DNA of 64,000 nucleotides, taken from the NCBI GenBank assembly GCA_019096065.1, contig JAGUCH010000002.1:9312501-9376500 (forward strand), read 5' to 3'. Position numbers and translations under genes: made by a program. Source of the stretch: Paracyclopina nana (lineage: Eukaryota; Arthropoda; Copepoda; Cyclopoida; Cyclopettidae). This document shows positions 34,958 through 47,600 of this stretch, piece after piece. The notes beneath the pieces are model-generated. The model was not told the DNA's origin, searched no databases, and saw nothing but the letters and a program-made list of their open reading frames with translations. How positions within the stretch are numbered: position 1 is the first letter of the stretch; every line of letters starts with the position of its first letter.

Positions 34958-37900
34958 ATGCAAGCCTTCGAGGCCGCCAGCTACTACGGGGGGCCCTTCT
35001 TGGACGCCATGATGGGTGAGGCCAGCCTCAAAAAGGGTAAGTTATCATTATTGTGACGCTATGAGGCTGAATTACCGTCTGATTGTTATTGTGGCTAGGC
35101 CGCAAATATTCCCTCTGCGTGGGATGCGGAGGCCAAATTCATGACCAGTACATCCTCCGGGTGGCCCCGAACCTGGAGTGGCACGCGGCCTGCCTCAAGT
35201 GCTGCGAATGCCAAATGTTTCTGGACGAAAACTGTACCTGCTTCGTGCGAGATGGCAAGACCTTCTGCAAGAAAGACTACGTTAGGTATGATGGCCTTCA
35301 ATAGTTACTTTTCTTTGCTGGTATCCCTGAGGTAATGCGTCTAGGCTTTTCAGGTTGTTCGGCACAAAGTGTGACAAGTGCTGTCGGTCCTTTGGCAAAA
35401 ACGACTTTGTGATGCGAGCCAAGAACAAGATCTTTCACTTGGAGTGCTTCCGCTGCGTGGCCTGTGAGAAGCAGTTGGTGCCTGGTGACGAGTTCGCCCT
35501 CCGGGAGGACGGCCTCTTTTGCCGCGAGGACCACCAAGAAACGGACTCGGGCCGCATCAAGGACTCTATCGAGAACAACAACACTATCCTGCAGCACCAC
35601 AACACCTCCAATAGCTCAGAAGACAACTCAGAAGGTAACGTTGAAAGAACAATTAGCCTCAGTGGACAAGAACATTCGCCAGATTTTCCAGCCCCCTGCG
35701 ATCTTTCCGACGAGGACATGAGCGTCATTGATGGCGAGCTCTCGTCCGCCTCCTCAGGGGGTGGGAAAAAGGGCCTTCTACCCGGGGGCGGTGGAGGCGG
35801 CGGAAGCCTTCTGGCCAGCAAAAAGGCTGCTGACCGAAAAAGTGCTCGAGCTAGAACTGTGTTGAGTGAAAAACAGCTCAACATTCTCAAGACGTGCTAC
35901 TCGGCCAACCCCCGTCCTGACGCCCTCATGAAGGAGCAGCTGGTTGAGATGACCGGCCTCTCGCCCAGGGTCATCCGCGTCTGGTTTCAAAACAAGCGTT
36001 GCAAGGATAAAAAGCTGCAGAATAGGCTCATGGAAAAGCAAATGCAACGAGAGAGCGTAAGTGCATTTACCATCTTTAAAGCGAGATTGAATTTCACTAT
36101 TCCTCAATCGTACTATCAAAAATCAATAATTCAAATAGGACGTGTCAGGTTTATGGTTTTTTTTGTAAAGTTGAATATCTTTTAAGACAAAATATGCCCA
36201 TGAGCGGCCACATTTAAGTCCAAACATAATCCGACAATTTGTACGCTTATTTGTGCCTTCCCTAGCAAATAATATTTTTCTTTGTCTGTTTTACCTTTGC
36301 AAATGAGTGGACCCATTCATGGAACTCAAAAAAGAAAATTCGTTTATTTTTAAAAAAAGGTCTATTATGGTTGATGCTTAATATTTGGTTGCAGCAATCC
36401 CTCAAATCGCTCAATCAGACTTTCCTATCTTTGTTGTTTAATTAGCCTTTTACCTCTTTTCACGAAGCTGTTGACATTTTCATAATAGCAGCGAAGCTGA
36501 GAATCTTGGTGAAAAGCTCAAGTTGATCTCCTTGAAAAGGCATCGTAGTGTAAAAGTGGCATCAGCATTGATAACGGGATCATTCGAGGACTCTCATAAC
36601 GCGGTAGATCTGTAACTGAGTTGTAAAACCAACAGATGGCTACGTTTCATTTTAATTCCCAGCATGCTTTTGGATGCTGGCTGGATGAAAGTTTTCCCCA
36701 TCATCCCTAAGGGGTTGCCGTAGAGTCGATGATGAAATGGCAAACAATGGACTCATGAGAAATTCACGAGTCGCGTTGATTGTTGACACTGAAAAAACCT
36801 GAATTTTTCATGGGCAGCTCAAAAAGAGTGCCTGAAAAATTCCAAACAACCAATTTGCGGATTTGGCAGGGCTTATCAACTGACAATGTTGGAAGATCAA
36901 CCCAGGAATTAACGACAGAGTTTACGGCTTAATGCCAATCCATACGGTGTAGTCGCAGAAGTAGTTACACGGGGGGATGGAGTAGTAACAGCACCTAAAA
37001 TCCTGTTGGGTATTAAAGTTTTCTCGCAGTAGTCTCACGTAAGAAAGTAAACTCGCGTTAAATTGCAACTAACGGGAGCTGGGGGGGATTGAATTCTTGT
37101 GGAAAAAAGTTAGACCAACCAGATGAAAGAAAGAAAGGGGTTTCCCCCTTCTCGGGGCTGAAGTGTTGTGGTGCGGCGGCCAACTTTTTATTCTGCACAA
37201 GGTTGTCCTTTGGGGCCAGGTCGTTTTCTCAGGGCGATTGGATTTCGCTAGGCTGCTAGCAGTTAATCGCCGCCATATCCTGCTTTTGGTTTTGCTTCTC
37301 TAAAACCACAAATGAAGAAGACGCGCGATGGACGGGAGCGGTTCAGACAGTAAAGCTATTTTACCGTTTTGGTGTGTAGCTCGGGCAAATATTTAGCTAG
37401 GGCACCATCAAACAAGCCTCTCCTACCTTGTTTGATGGTTGGGCAGATCCTTCCAGAGATATTTGATACAATGATGGTCTACATTGAGATTCGAGCCACG
37501 TAGACACCTCCATTTAGCCCCTGGCAGGGCTGACTTTTATCTCTCCTCACGATGATGTTGTGTACCTGGACTTTCTCGAGTGCTCAGCCATCCTTTTCGT
37601 CATACTCACGACGGCAATGGGGATCGATCCTTCGAAGCCCGGACTTCCGTAGCACAGCGAATCCGCCTTTTGCAAAAGGAGTAGGAACTGTTCCGGCCCA
37701 CCGATCATGCTATACGAGGAGGAGAACAATGCCCTTCGATGATGAGAGCTTTTGTGTACACTATTATTATTATTTTCCTCTGTGCATGGGAACGGCATGC
37801 TCGCGTTCTGGCTTTTAAAAAGGGGTGATGGCCTTTGGTGTTTTTCCCACAGCACAGCCGTCCTGACCTTACGGATCTGGATCCGCTGGTGGTGAGGGAG

Positions 37901-39255
37901 GAAATATTTTTGTGTTAGGAATCAAAACTAATGAGATCCCGGGTCCCCGACTGCGCTTTTTTGGCCAAATGAATAGAGAGCATCTAAGTAGCCTACTCGA
38001 ATATCCCTTTTGGCGGATTGTCACGTTCCCCCTCCCGCAGGGCATCTATGGGAAGCGATGAATGCGAAATTGATTAATGACTGGTGCGGTTCGTTGATGA
38101 TCTTTAAAACAGTTTTTGCTGGCTACTTGGCCAAATTGCAGATAATGGCTTATCTCCCATTGTTGCCTTTTTTGCATTCATGCAGTTCTTGATTTTTGCC
38201 GCGGCTGCTATTGATATTTGCTCGTGACACGCAATATTTGCACGTTGGACTTTAATTTTTAGTCACGCAAGCACGCAGCCACCTCCGCGCCATCAATAGA
38301 ATTAAATTCGAATCGATTCTGGTGCGTACAACATGTATGCTATGCTCTACGTACGTAGTCGTGGAAAGTTACGCACGAGGGATCTGGCGAAATCAATCTC
38401 GCTAATGCACTCGTGTCTCCGGATCCGAGAATGAGTCAGAATGATTATTGCAATTGCAGGACGGGCGCAAATTAGGCTACGGAGCCATGCACGGTATCCC
38501 CATGGTTGCGACGTCGCCCATCAGGCACGAGTCCCCTGTGGGCATGAACCCGGTAGAAATCCAGAGCTACGAGCCCCCCTGGAAGGCCCTGACTGACTTC
38601 GCCCTCCACACGGATCTCGACCGACTCAACAATGGACCCCAGTTTCAGCATCTAGTCAGCCAGGTAATCAGAACCTGTTTCTAGACCCCAGATGACTGAT
38701 GGCCGATTACACTTTATGGTGGCCAGCTTCTTGCCGGCCAGGCCAGGCCAGCCATCAATCCCAGGGATCATCGAGTATTCGAATTTCGTGTGGCGCCGCC
38801 GACGAGCTGCCAACTTTTCAGGCCGATTTCCAACTTTGCTCTCTCGCTCGGTCGTCGGAATGGTCAAAGCAAAACTTATTTGACCAAGTTCTTTGGCTTG
38901 AGCAAACAAACACAACGGCGAACGTCGCGATGCAGATAGCATCTACGGTCATTAGGCAAATGAGCCGTAGACCACCCAATGATCGCGTATTATTCCTTCG
39001 TTGCAGATGCACGGATACCCCGAAATGCCACCCGACTCGGGCCCGATGCCCGTCGTCGACGGGGGCCCCTATGGCGAGCCCCCTGGCCACGTGGCAGACG
39101 TAGGCTACCACTCTCCCGGTTACAACAACTTGAGCGGTGACGACCACCAAAGGCTGTCGTCGCCGCCGCCGCCCCCAGGCTCCCTCCTGCCAAGCCCCGC
39201 ACCGGCCCCTTCGCAGCAACCCCCACCGTCGTCGTCGTCGAGCGAGCCCGTATGA
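34958..39255 (+). CDS. tup: Islet/Tailup LIM-homeodomain transcription factor, copy 1
   Basis: Exons 34958-35036, 35099-35285, 35354-35634, 35692-36056, 38460-38663 and 39007-39255; 454 residues. Two LIM domains (about 32-86 and 93-150: [33 protein letters not shown], each with the zinc Cys/His set), an acidic/glycine-rich linker, and the Islet homeodomain (about 232-291) with [20 protein letters not shown] and [16 protein letters not shown]. After it lies the LIM-homeobox-binding segment GIPMVATSP and [14 protein letters not shown], used by Islet to bind the LIM domains of Lhx3-type partners. The last exon is Pro/Ser-rich. Islet specifies motor neurons and heart/muscle fates. The 57-nt intron 35635-35691 is a multiple of three and stop-free, so it could be read through. 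A poly(A) signal lies at 39861. Confidence 0.95.
36057..38459 (+). other. tup: 2.4-kb intron of Islet copy 1
   Basis: No coding sequence was recognised between the homeodomain exon and the Lhx-binding exon. Its size contrasts with the 57-68-nt introns elsewhere in the gene and suggests regulatory content. The equivalent intron of copy 2 (42806-43752) is only about 950 nt. Confidence 0.45.
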
Positions 39256-41620
39256 ATGGAATCTTGAGTGTTTTATCTTTACAACGTGGACCCAGAGGAA
39301 TCTGCAAAAAAATAAGTGTTGTCACCTTTGTACGTTGTCGCCCAAAAATTCCGCCAGCAGAATAGGAACAGATAAACAATCTAACGCTTTTCCCAAGTCA
39401 GCCTCCTGAGACGAAGGAAGAAGAAGGAAGGTGCGAAAGTTGTGTGCGTGTGTGTGTCACGATCTCGATGAATATCTTAAAAGCTGCTGCTGCTGCGTGC
39501 ATGCCATGCGAGGAAATTAAGTTCAACTACTTAGCGTTATCGTCGTTGTTGTCTCGGTGCTTGAGGACAACCTTTCAATCTGATCTTTGCCGACGAGACA
39601 TCTTCAAAGTGACCAAGAGAAATCGGTCAGCAGCACGAGTTTGCGCTGATGAGGGCTTAATTGGCCCCATTCTGCTGAAACTGTTGTGGCTTTTTTTCTC
39701 CGAAGAAGAGCAGGAATTAATCATAGTCTGTCAATGTGTCAATACTACTTGCCATTATTATTATAATTATTACTACTACAGCACCACACTTCTAGAATGA
39801 AAAGAACTACCCACCGTGCGCGCGCGCCTATTCTAACCTTGGATGTGACATCACATATTGAATAAAAGAGGAAGTTGAATTGTCTTTTGCTGCTGAAAGG
39901 TTTGCGCATTTGTGCGCAAACACACAAGAGAGTTTGTTGGAAAACCGATCTGCATTTGCCAAACAGGAGAAAGAGGATCTCCATTGTCGCCGTACTACTC
40001 CTTGTCATGCGCCATAACATCTTCTTAGCTGATATATTTGCACAGCATCTCCGATATCCTCGACATTCGAGCCTCTGCTTGTCACAAAACAATGGCCATC
40101 GGTGTCGCCGGCAAATTTTTCGACTTTTAAGGGTGGCGATGCATATGTGTAGAAGCTTCTCTATATGGTGGCTTTATAAGGCTCGTGTGTGTGTGTGTAA
40201 GACATGTTATTGTTGCAACCCTGAGGAGGGGCCGTGAAAGCTTTGGGTCGATATCCATTAGTGAAATTTGCTCCCTGCTACTACTGCTGCTATATGCTAC
40301 TACTGTAGTACATTCCCCATTCTCCCTTCTTCTTCTTCTGCTTCCCCGTCTACTAGACTCTCTAAGAGCTCTATGGCATACGCCCGACCGACCAAGTTTA
40401 TGGCCTTTTAACAACGACTCTTCTTCTAACTCCTGCTTGCTGGAAAGAAGGCTGAAAAAAAATGGCGCTTGCGCGCACTACTCCACTAGGCTGGCAATTT
40501 GTCAATGCACGCGATCCGCCAAAAAAAGTAAATGGTCATTGTGAGCCGCTAGTTTCGGCTATTGTGGGAAAGGAAAGTGCATCGTCATCGTGATATTTAA
40601 AAGTCCAGTGGGGTACACTAGCACGGCATAAAATGTACATCTCTTAGCCGCTAAAAATACACCTCTGGGGGAAGCTCAAGCGAAACTAGAGATTTGGTTG
40701 AAGTTTTTCCACCACCGCCACCATCATCATCCACGTAAAATCTCTTTAGCCTAAAAGAAAGTACATTATCATGCGCGGGTGCATTGTGTGTGTGTGTGTG
40801 TTGTTTGATGATTCAGTTTTCATGGCATAACATCTGGAGTGCGTGGCTACTATCCCTACCCCTGGGGAATCCACGTGGGGTTTTATTTGGCCCCCATGCG
40901 CACATCAGCGATGATCATGATCTGTTTAGACAGACCACAAATTCTCAAAAGATGAAGTCCCTTGAAAATTCTCTTTGCCACGGCCAAAGAAAAAAACCGT
41001 AGTGGTATTTGCAGAGGCTGCTTCACATTATGAAGCAGTCTCCCACTCTATTGGCAAACAAGACAAAGAAACTACGGAGACGTCAAGCATCTAGCCCGCT
41101 TTTCGCCATCAACCTCGTGACAGTTCCCAGAGGAGGAAGAGGACGGAGAGTTGCAGCAATGAGGCCAACAACAACAATAACTTGGGTGTACAACAGAAAA
41201 ACCATCCGGTTATTTTGGAGGACCAGACCATCGATCTGGGGTGCCAAGGGACCCATATGTCGCGCTATAATCAAATCAACGAGCCTCTAATCCTCCAATG
41301 AAACTTTCATGATGTCTCTGTTAAAAAGAGCAGCAGCAGCAGCTCTTGCTGTTCTTCAAATCCATGACACTCGCCGATTTTCCACGGATTATCCGCGAGA
41401 GCTAATAACGCGCAGCAATGCACAAAGTCGGGGCAACATCGTCATGAGCTCTATATTTAAAAGCTACATTCATAGCGGTGGTGATAAGTCTGGCGAAACT
41501 GAAATATCAGGGACACGCAAAAAACACATTTGTACAACGCGCGATGCACATGCTACTATAATAACAATGGAGTATCACAAAGTTGAGCACGAATGAGAGA
41601 GTTTGAGGGAGAAATGGTCA
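39256..41620. other. Convergent 3' region between the two Islet genes
   Basis: About 2.4 kb containing the 3'UTRs of both Islet genes. AATAAA at 39861 fits copy 1. CT/CA-rich simple sequence occurs near 40270-40350 and short GT runs near 40184 and 40786. No supported ORF. Confidence 0.45.
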
Positions 41621-44600
41621 TCAGGCCTCGCTGCCTGCTATCGAGTCCAGGCTGGTGAGGGTGTAGCTCGCCTCTGGAGGCCCGAGGACGGGGTGCATGG
41701 GGTCCAAGTAGTCCATGCCAGCCGATGTGGTGGAGGGCGGATGCTGAGGGGGCCCAAACGGCTCTTCCATTGAGTGGTGTGGCTGTCTGCCGCCATCATA
41801 TCCGCCGTGCAGCTATAATATACGGAGAATGAAGAAGCATGAATTCATTTTTTGCCCCTGTTTGAGAAGTGCCACTTTTGCAGCAGGGAGTCTTCAGCCA
41901 CCCACGGCGAACAGTTAACCTCGTAAACACGAGCTGGCTGGCTGGCTTGGCAAAAAGTGTATAAATGCCTGTCAAAGGAATTTCACGTAAAAGAGTCCTG
42001 CGCGATTTCCACCAATTACTGCAACTGCGCATATATGTACATAAAATTAGCAGCTTTGGAAGTGTGAGAACAAGAGCAATAATAATAATATCATGTCCAG
42101 CTTTTCATATCAAATTGGTGTTGTCGTGACGTCAGGCGAAATTACATGCTTCCGTGATTCGCTGCCTTCACAACCTGATCTCATTACCACAATGAAAGTT
42201 TGAATACAGAGTAGTGCGCTGTGATTTCGTGCACTGCATACCACCAGTGACAGTTGTTTCAATAGTTTCCGAAAGCTGTCACAACACTTCACTTCTATTG
42301 AGTTGAGTGGCGCAAAAAAAGCGGCGAGCAGATTCCAAAAGGAAAACCCGGCTAAAATAGCTCTTCTTCTCCCGAATTTTTACAATGTCATTTTCCGTAT
42401 GCTACGCAACAAAAGCCAAGCAGTTTGTTGGCACGAGCTATAACAGAGGCCGAGTGCTGCACAAAAAGTCATCGTGCTCAGGCATTCCCCCAGATTCTTA
42501 TTGAGCGGCAATTAGGTGAGCACCCTGCTGTTGATGCAGAGACACCACCTCGGCAGGGGGCTGGGAATGCTAAAAAATCTAATAATACTAACCTCGTTGA
42601 CGAGGTGACTGTAGCCGGGGCGATCGAGATTGCTGTTGAGGGCAAAGTCGCACAGAGCCTTCCAGGGCGGCTCGTACGAGTGGACGTCCACGGGGTGGAT
42701 GGGGTGGCCTCCGTTGGGCGAAATGGCCGTCATGTCGTGCCTCATGGGCGAAGTGGCCACCATGGGGACACCTGCCATGGAGCCGTAGCCCAGCTTTCGA
42801 CCCTCCTGTCAAATGATGCAAGTCAATAAATTTGTGTACTGCTACTAGATCATCGCATAGTTACTATCTATTAGGCCACTAATCTCCACCTGCTCCCGTA
42901 ACTGTGACGAGCTATGTTCATATAATAAGTACACTTGTTATCTACTACAAAAGCTACTTTCGGGCTTGCCTCAGACAAAGCGCTGCTCCATGGCTGCCTT
43001 TCGAGTTTCCAGCAGCTCTGGAGAGTCTATTAATACAAAATTCAATTATGCCAGGAGGCGATTTTGTTGACTGTAGGCGTTGTTCTTTCCCCTGCTGCTT
43101 GACTGGAAACTGATTAACATCTCTGTGACCATCTGTCACAAGTGTGGGGTCTGGTAATCGAGATGCACACTTGTATCGCCATCATCATCACCATGGCTAG
43201 CTGCTACACGTCTAATGCGAAATGAATTATTCGAGGCTAGAGGTGCTAATTAGCTTATCCTTCTGTTTGCAGTGCCCCCGATTTACTTGGCTCCTATCAA
43301 GAATCTCACTCAGAATCCTGCTGGGAACAGAAGAAAGCTCTTTGTTTTCCTTAGTACGTATATACGCGTACTAGCCAAAAAAGATGTATCCTGACACGTT
43401 GTTTGCCAGAAGTAGTACCTCCACAACCAGCCTGATTGGAAACATATTAAAAGCGCACCCACGACGTGGGTGTCGGAGAAAAAAGCTTTCTAGCGGAAAA
43501 AAGCTCGGAAATGGAATCGGAAGGCTCAATTGAGATATTGCGTGAAAGCAACGCATCATCCGAGCAAACAAAATGTGCTGGCCTGGAATGCTATTAGTCG
43601 ATGATGGCTGCACGCAGCACATAATTGCACCTTTTCACACTTAGCGAGAAAAAAGTCACGACAGCAGCCGGAACTTGATTCACATGCTATGCTTTGGAAC
43701 CACTATGATGCTCGCGTTTGCATACTGTGTAGTACTAGAGGTTGGTGTGTACCTTGCTCTTGTGAAGGCTCATCTTCTTCTTATCCTTGCAGCGTTTGTT
43801 CTGAAACCAGACCCGAACGACGCGAGGGCTCAGCCCGGTCATCTCCACGAGCTGCTCCTTCATCAGGGCGTCAGGGCGAGGGTTGGCAGTGTAGCAGCTC
43901 TTCAAGAGGCTCAACTGCTTCTCGGTGAGCACAGTGCGAACGCGACCAGCTCGACTCCTCCGCTGCTGATGCGAGCCCTTCAGGGAGCCCGTGGGCGTCA
44001 CCTCGCCCCCCAGCGAGGCCGAGGAGGATATGGCCGGGTCTGACCTGCTGCCCCCGCCCACGCTCGAGCAAGGAGACTTCTCGCTCCCGAGATCATCCAT
44101 GCCTGAAGAGAGAGAAAAGTTTCTCAACTATCTGAATCCATTACTCTTTTCTCAACGAGCAGGACGCCATTTGCATTTTGATTTAATCTCTATGGCTCTA
44201 TTTGCTGAAGAATGTTTCAGATCTCTATTTGCGTAGGATGATGATTGTTTGCTCACTGGATAGTAATTTTGAACTTTCTTCATTTTGAATTGGCAATATA
44301 TTCCTCCACACACACGCATTTTAGCTGCGTTCACCGCGCCGAGCAAAATGCAACGCCGAGCTGAATGCTGCGAAATTCGATTAATTGATTACTTTGACGA
44401 GCGCAAGACAAGCTCGCCAGAGCGGCTCAATTCCCATGGGGAATTTTTTGCTCGATGCATCTTCATTCTCATTTGGCATGAATTTTTCAAAGAGCACTTA
44501 GGGTGCTCCCGAAAACAACATCTGCTGGAAAATCTTGGACTCTACACGCACACAAGGCAAGACAAAGACACGTGTGTTGTCAAAGCTAGTCCCAAAGACC

Positions 44601-47600
44601 TGGCCACAGGAGGAAGTAGGAATGTCATAACAAACGACGAGGAAACCTGCATGCATTTCAATTCTAAATCGAAAAAGGAAAGACTCTTCACGCTGCATAC
44701 AGTGGAATAACACAGCCGTGAGAAACAATGAGCATTAACCGACCGTGCCCACCCCCTTGATACATGCGGTGGTGCTCAAAAGAAGAAGAAGAAGACTTTT
44801 TATGTGGCCTACCTCTTCGCTCCTCCAGCTCAAGAGGAGTGAGAGTGACTCGTGAAATTCTTCGGCATACACCTGTCCCACATAGTTCAAAGGCCACGTC
44901 AAACACTACTCACCGCTGTCGGCAAACCGATCGTGGCGATCGTCCAGAAGAAGTAGGTCTTTGTCGTCGTCGTCCTGGCTGGCGGCCTCGTCGTCGTCCT
45001 CGAGGTCGTTGGTGGAGCTGGCGTCGTGGGAGCGACTGTTGTTATTGTTGTTCTTGTCCTCGTTGGCGCTGGCCTCGCTGCTGGTGTGGTCCTCCTTGCA
45101 AAAAAGGCCGTCCGGCCTCAGGGCGAACTCGTCGCCTGGGACTAGTTGCTTGTTGCAGGCCACGCACCGAAAGCACTCCAAGTGGAAAATCTTGCTCTTG
45201 GCTCGCATAACGAAGTCGTTGGATCCGAAGGAACGGGAGCATTTTTCGCATTTCGTGCCAAAGAGCCTAATAACATAAGTGGGTGTAGAGGAATATAGCA
45301 ACAGTGGGAGTGTGTTTGCTTAGCTACTCCTGCTTTGCTTCATCATCATCGTCTTCCAGCTCCTCTTCCTTTGATAAGGAGGAATTTGGAGAATCTTTAC
45401 GTCAACATCATGTATAAATAGGGCTTGCTGTGTCAGAAAAAACCCTCCGCATGATGCGTGCATATTTTGTAAGTGTTGGTTGTGTCGTTACCCTTTTTTA
45501 GCGAAATAAAAGAAAATTTAAAAACTACTCCTTCGGAACACCATAATGCGTAGAACTAATTACTAGTGAGATGAAAGTGGTGCTGTGTATCTCGCATGTT
45601 TATCATTCCCCGAGTTCACACCTAAGCACTTTGATGATCCAGATAAAATCAAAAGTCTCAAAAAGGGTAGGTGGTAAAGTTTTCAGGCTAGGCTGCCTGA
45701 CGATCCCTAATCCCTAGATGGTTGTAACCAAAGCCCGACCAGGATTAGCAGCTTTTATGGCTCCCGCTGCTGCGGTGAATCAAGTTAGTCTCGTACCTCA
45801 CGTAGTCCTCCTTGCAGAAGATTTTTCCGTCACGAACGAAACATGTGCACTTTTCGTCGAGGAACTTTTGACACTGACAGCACTTGAGGCAGGCAGCATG
45901 CCACTCCAGGTTCGGGGCCACCCGAAGGATGTACTGGTCATGAATCTGGCCTCCACAGCCCACGCAGATCCTCTGCTGCTGCGACTTGTTGCAAGAGCTC
46001 GTCGAGCCTGAAACATTTAGAGGCCACGTGTGAACACCAGGCTCGTCAATGGCGTGTGATGGAGTCGAGATGGCGGGCTCCGATTAGATGGCTTTAAAGT
46101 TCCGCTACCAAAGCTGGCTGACCGAAAGATTCGACTAATTTTTCTCACCGTCATTTCTCACTAAAACACTTTATGCTACTTCTTTGCAGGATTGCAGCGA
46201 GCGAGGGGAGGATGAGGTTGGTCTGGAAGTTCTCAGGCTCAAAAGCTCAGCTTAAAATAACACACGTGTTTGAGCTGGCATGATCACAGATAGTATATGC
46301 TACACTCTTTTATAAATCTATTAGTTGCATAGTACTCATTTTCGAATGAGCACTAGAAGAAAAAAAGAATGTGGTTTTTGCTCACTGCTTGGACCAACTG
46401 GGCCAACCAGTTTTCATGTCAAGCCTTTGTTATTAAATTCCTCTTTTAAAAGCTTTTCCGTTAAAATCTTCGTGTAAACACTAGAAAAAATTGGCGATAG
46501 CAGCAAAGTATGCCTAAAGAATGCGCCATCAATAATAATGCAGAGGAATGCAGTCTAAAATATCGAGATTCAAGCTACAAAGGTAGGGCTAGAAATTATT
46601 GCTACATAAATAACCTACATTATGCATTGAGAGACAAAAAAATATTTTGTCAATGAGTTGGTTGCCAAGCCCTCACAGAAAGAAACACAGGCATAACTTA
46701 TTTTCTATACTTAGAAGCTTTCAGGGAATGAACAAATAAAACTCTTTGGGAAAAAAATAACCTCATCATGAATGCTATAAAGGAAATTTTTTCCTTCCGT
46801 TAAATTGCATTTTACTTAAGCCTCCTCTTTCAACACGGATCATTTTTCCTCACTTTTGATAGCTCCAATTAGACCATTTTTGCCACCTCTTTTGGTCATG
46901 TGAGTTTGAAGTGTAAAACTTAAGCCTTTCATTTAAAGATGCAGTACGATTTTAAGGAAACGAGGCATACGTGAACACCCTATAATAGGGTGTTCATCTA
47001 TGCCTCGTTTCCTTAAAATCTTACGACAGCCGTAAACGAAATGCTTAAGTTTTCGTACTTCTGATTAATCAAAACACTTCTAGCTCATATGAACAAAAGA
47101 GGTCGGAAAAGTGAAGCTATGAAACGTGAGTAATATCTATTTATATATGTAAACAATTTATAAAACAAGCTAATAAAATAGCTGAGCAAATTTTGTAAAG
47201 TAGAAATCGAGTGGCATTTTTGCGGGCTCGAGCTTGCGAGAGCCAAGTAATGCCACGAGATTTTTACTTTGCAAAATGAGCTCAGATGTTTTGTAAGCAT
47301 GTTTTATAATTTGTTAACATATATATACGATTTAATATGATGGAACGTAATTTTCAACTGTGAATGAAGTTACCAGGCCAGGCGAGCGTGACCTAGCACC
47401 TGATCCATTACTTGAAGGCTAGGGTTGAGAGGCCCTCAGTAGTGCAAGAGTAACAGAAAGAGTTAATCAATCAATTAAAAAATTGTGCATTTAGAATTTG
47501 GCATTTTTGGGGGCTAAAAGATGTGTTAGATTAAGTTTTGTCTGGTACCTCTGAAAAGGCTCTACTGTTCTACTAAGCTTAGCTCAGCTGAGAATAAGAA

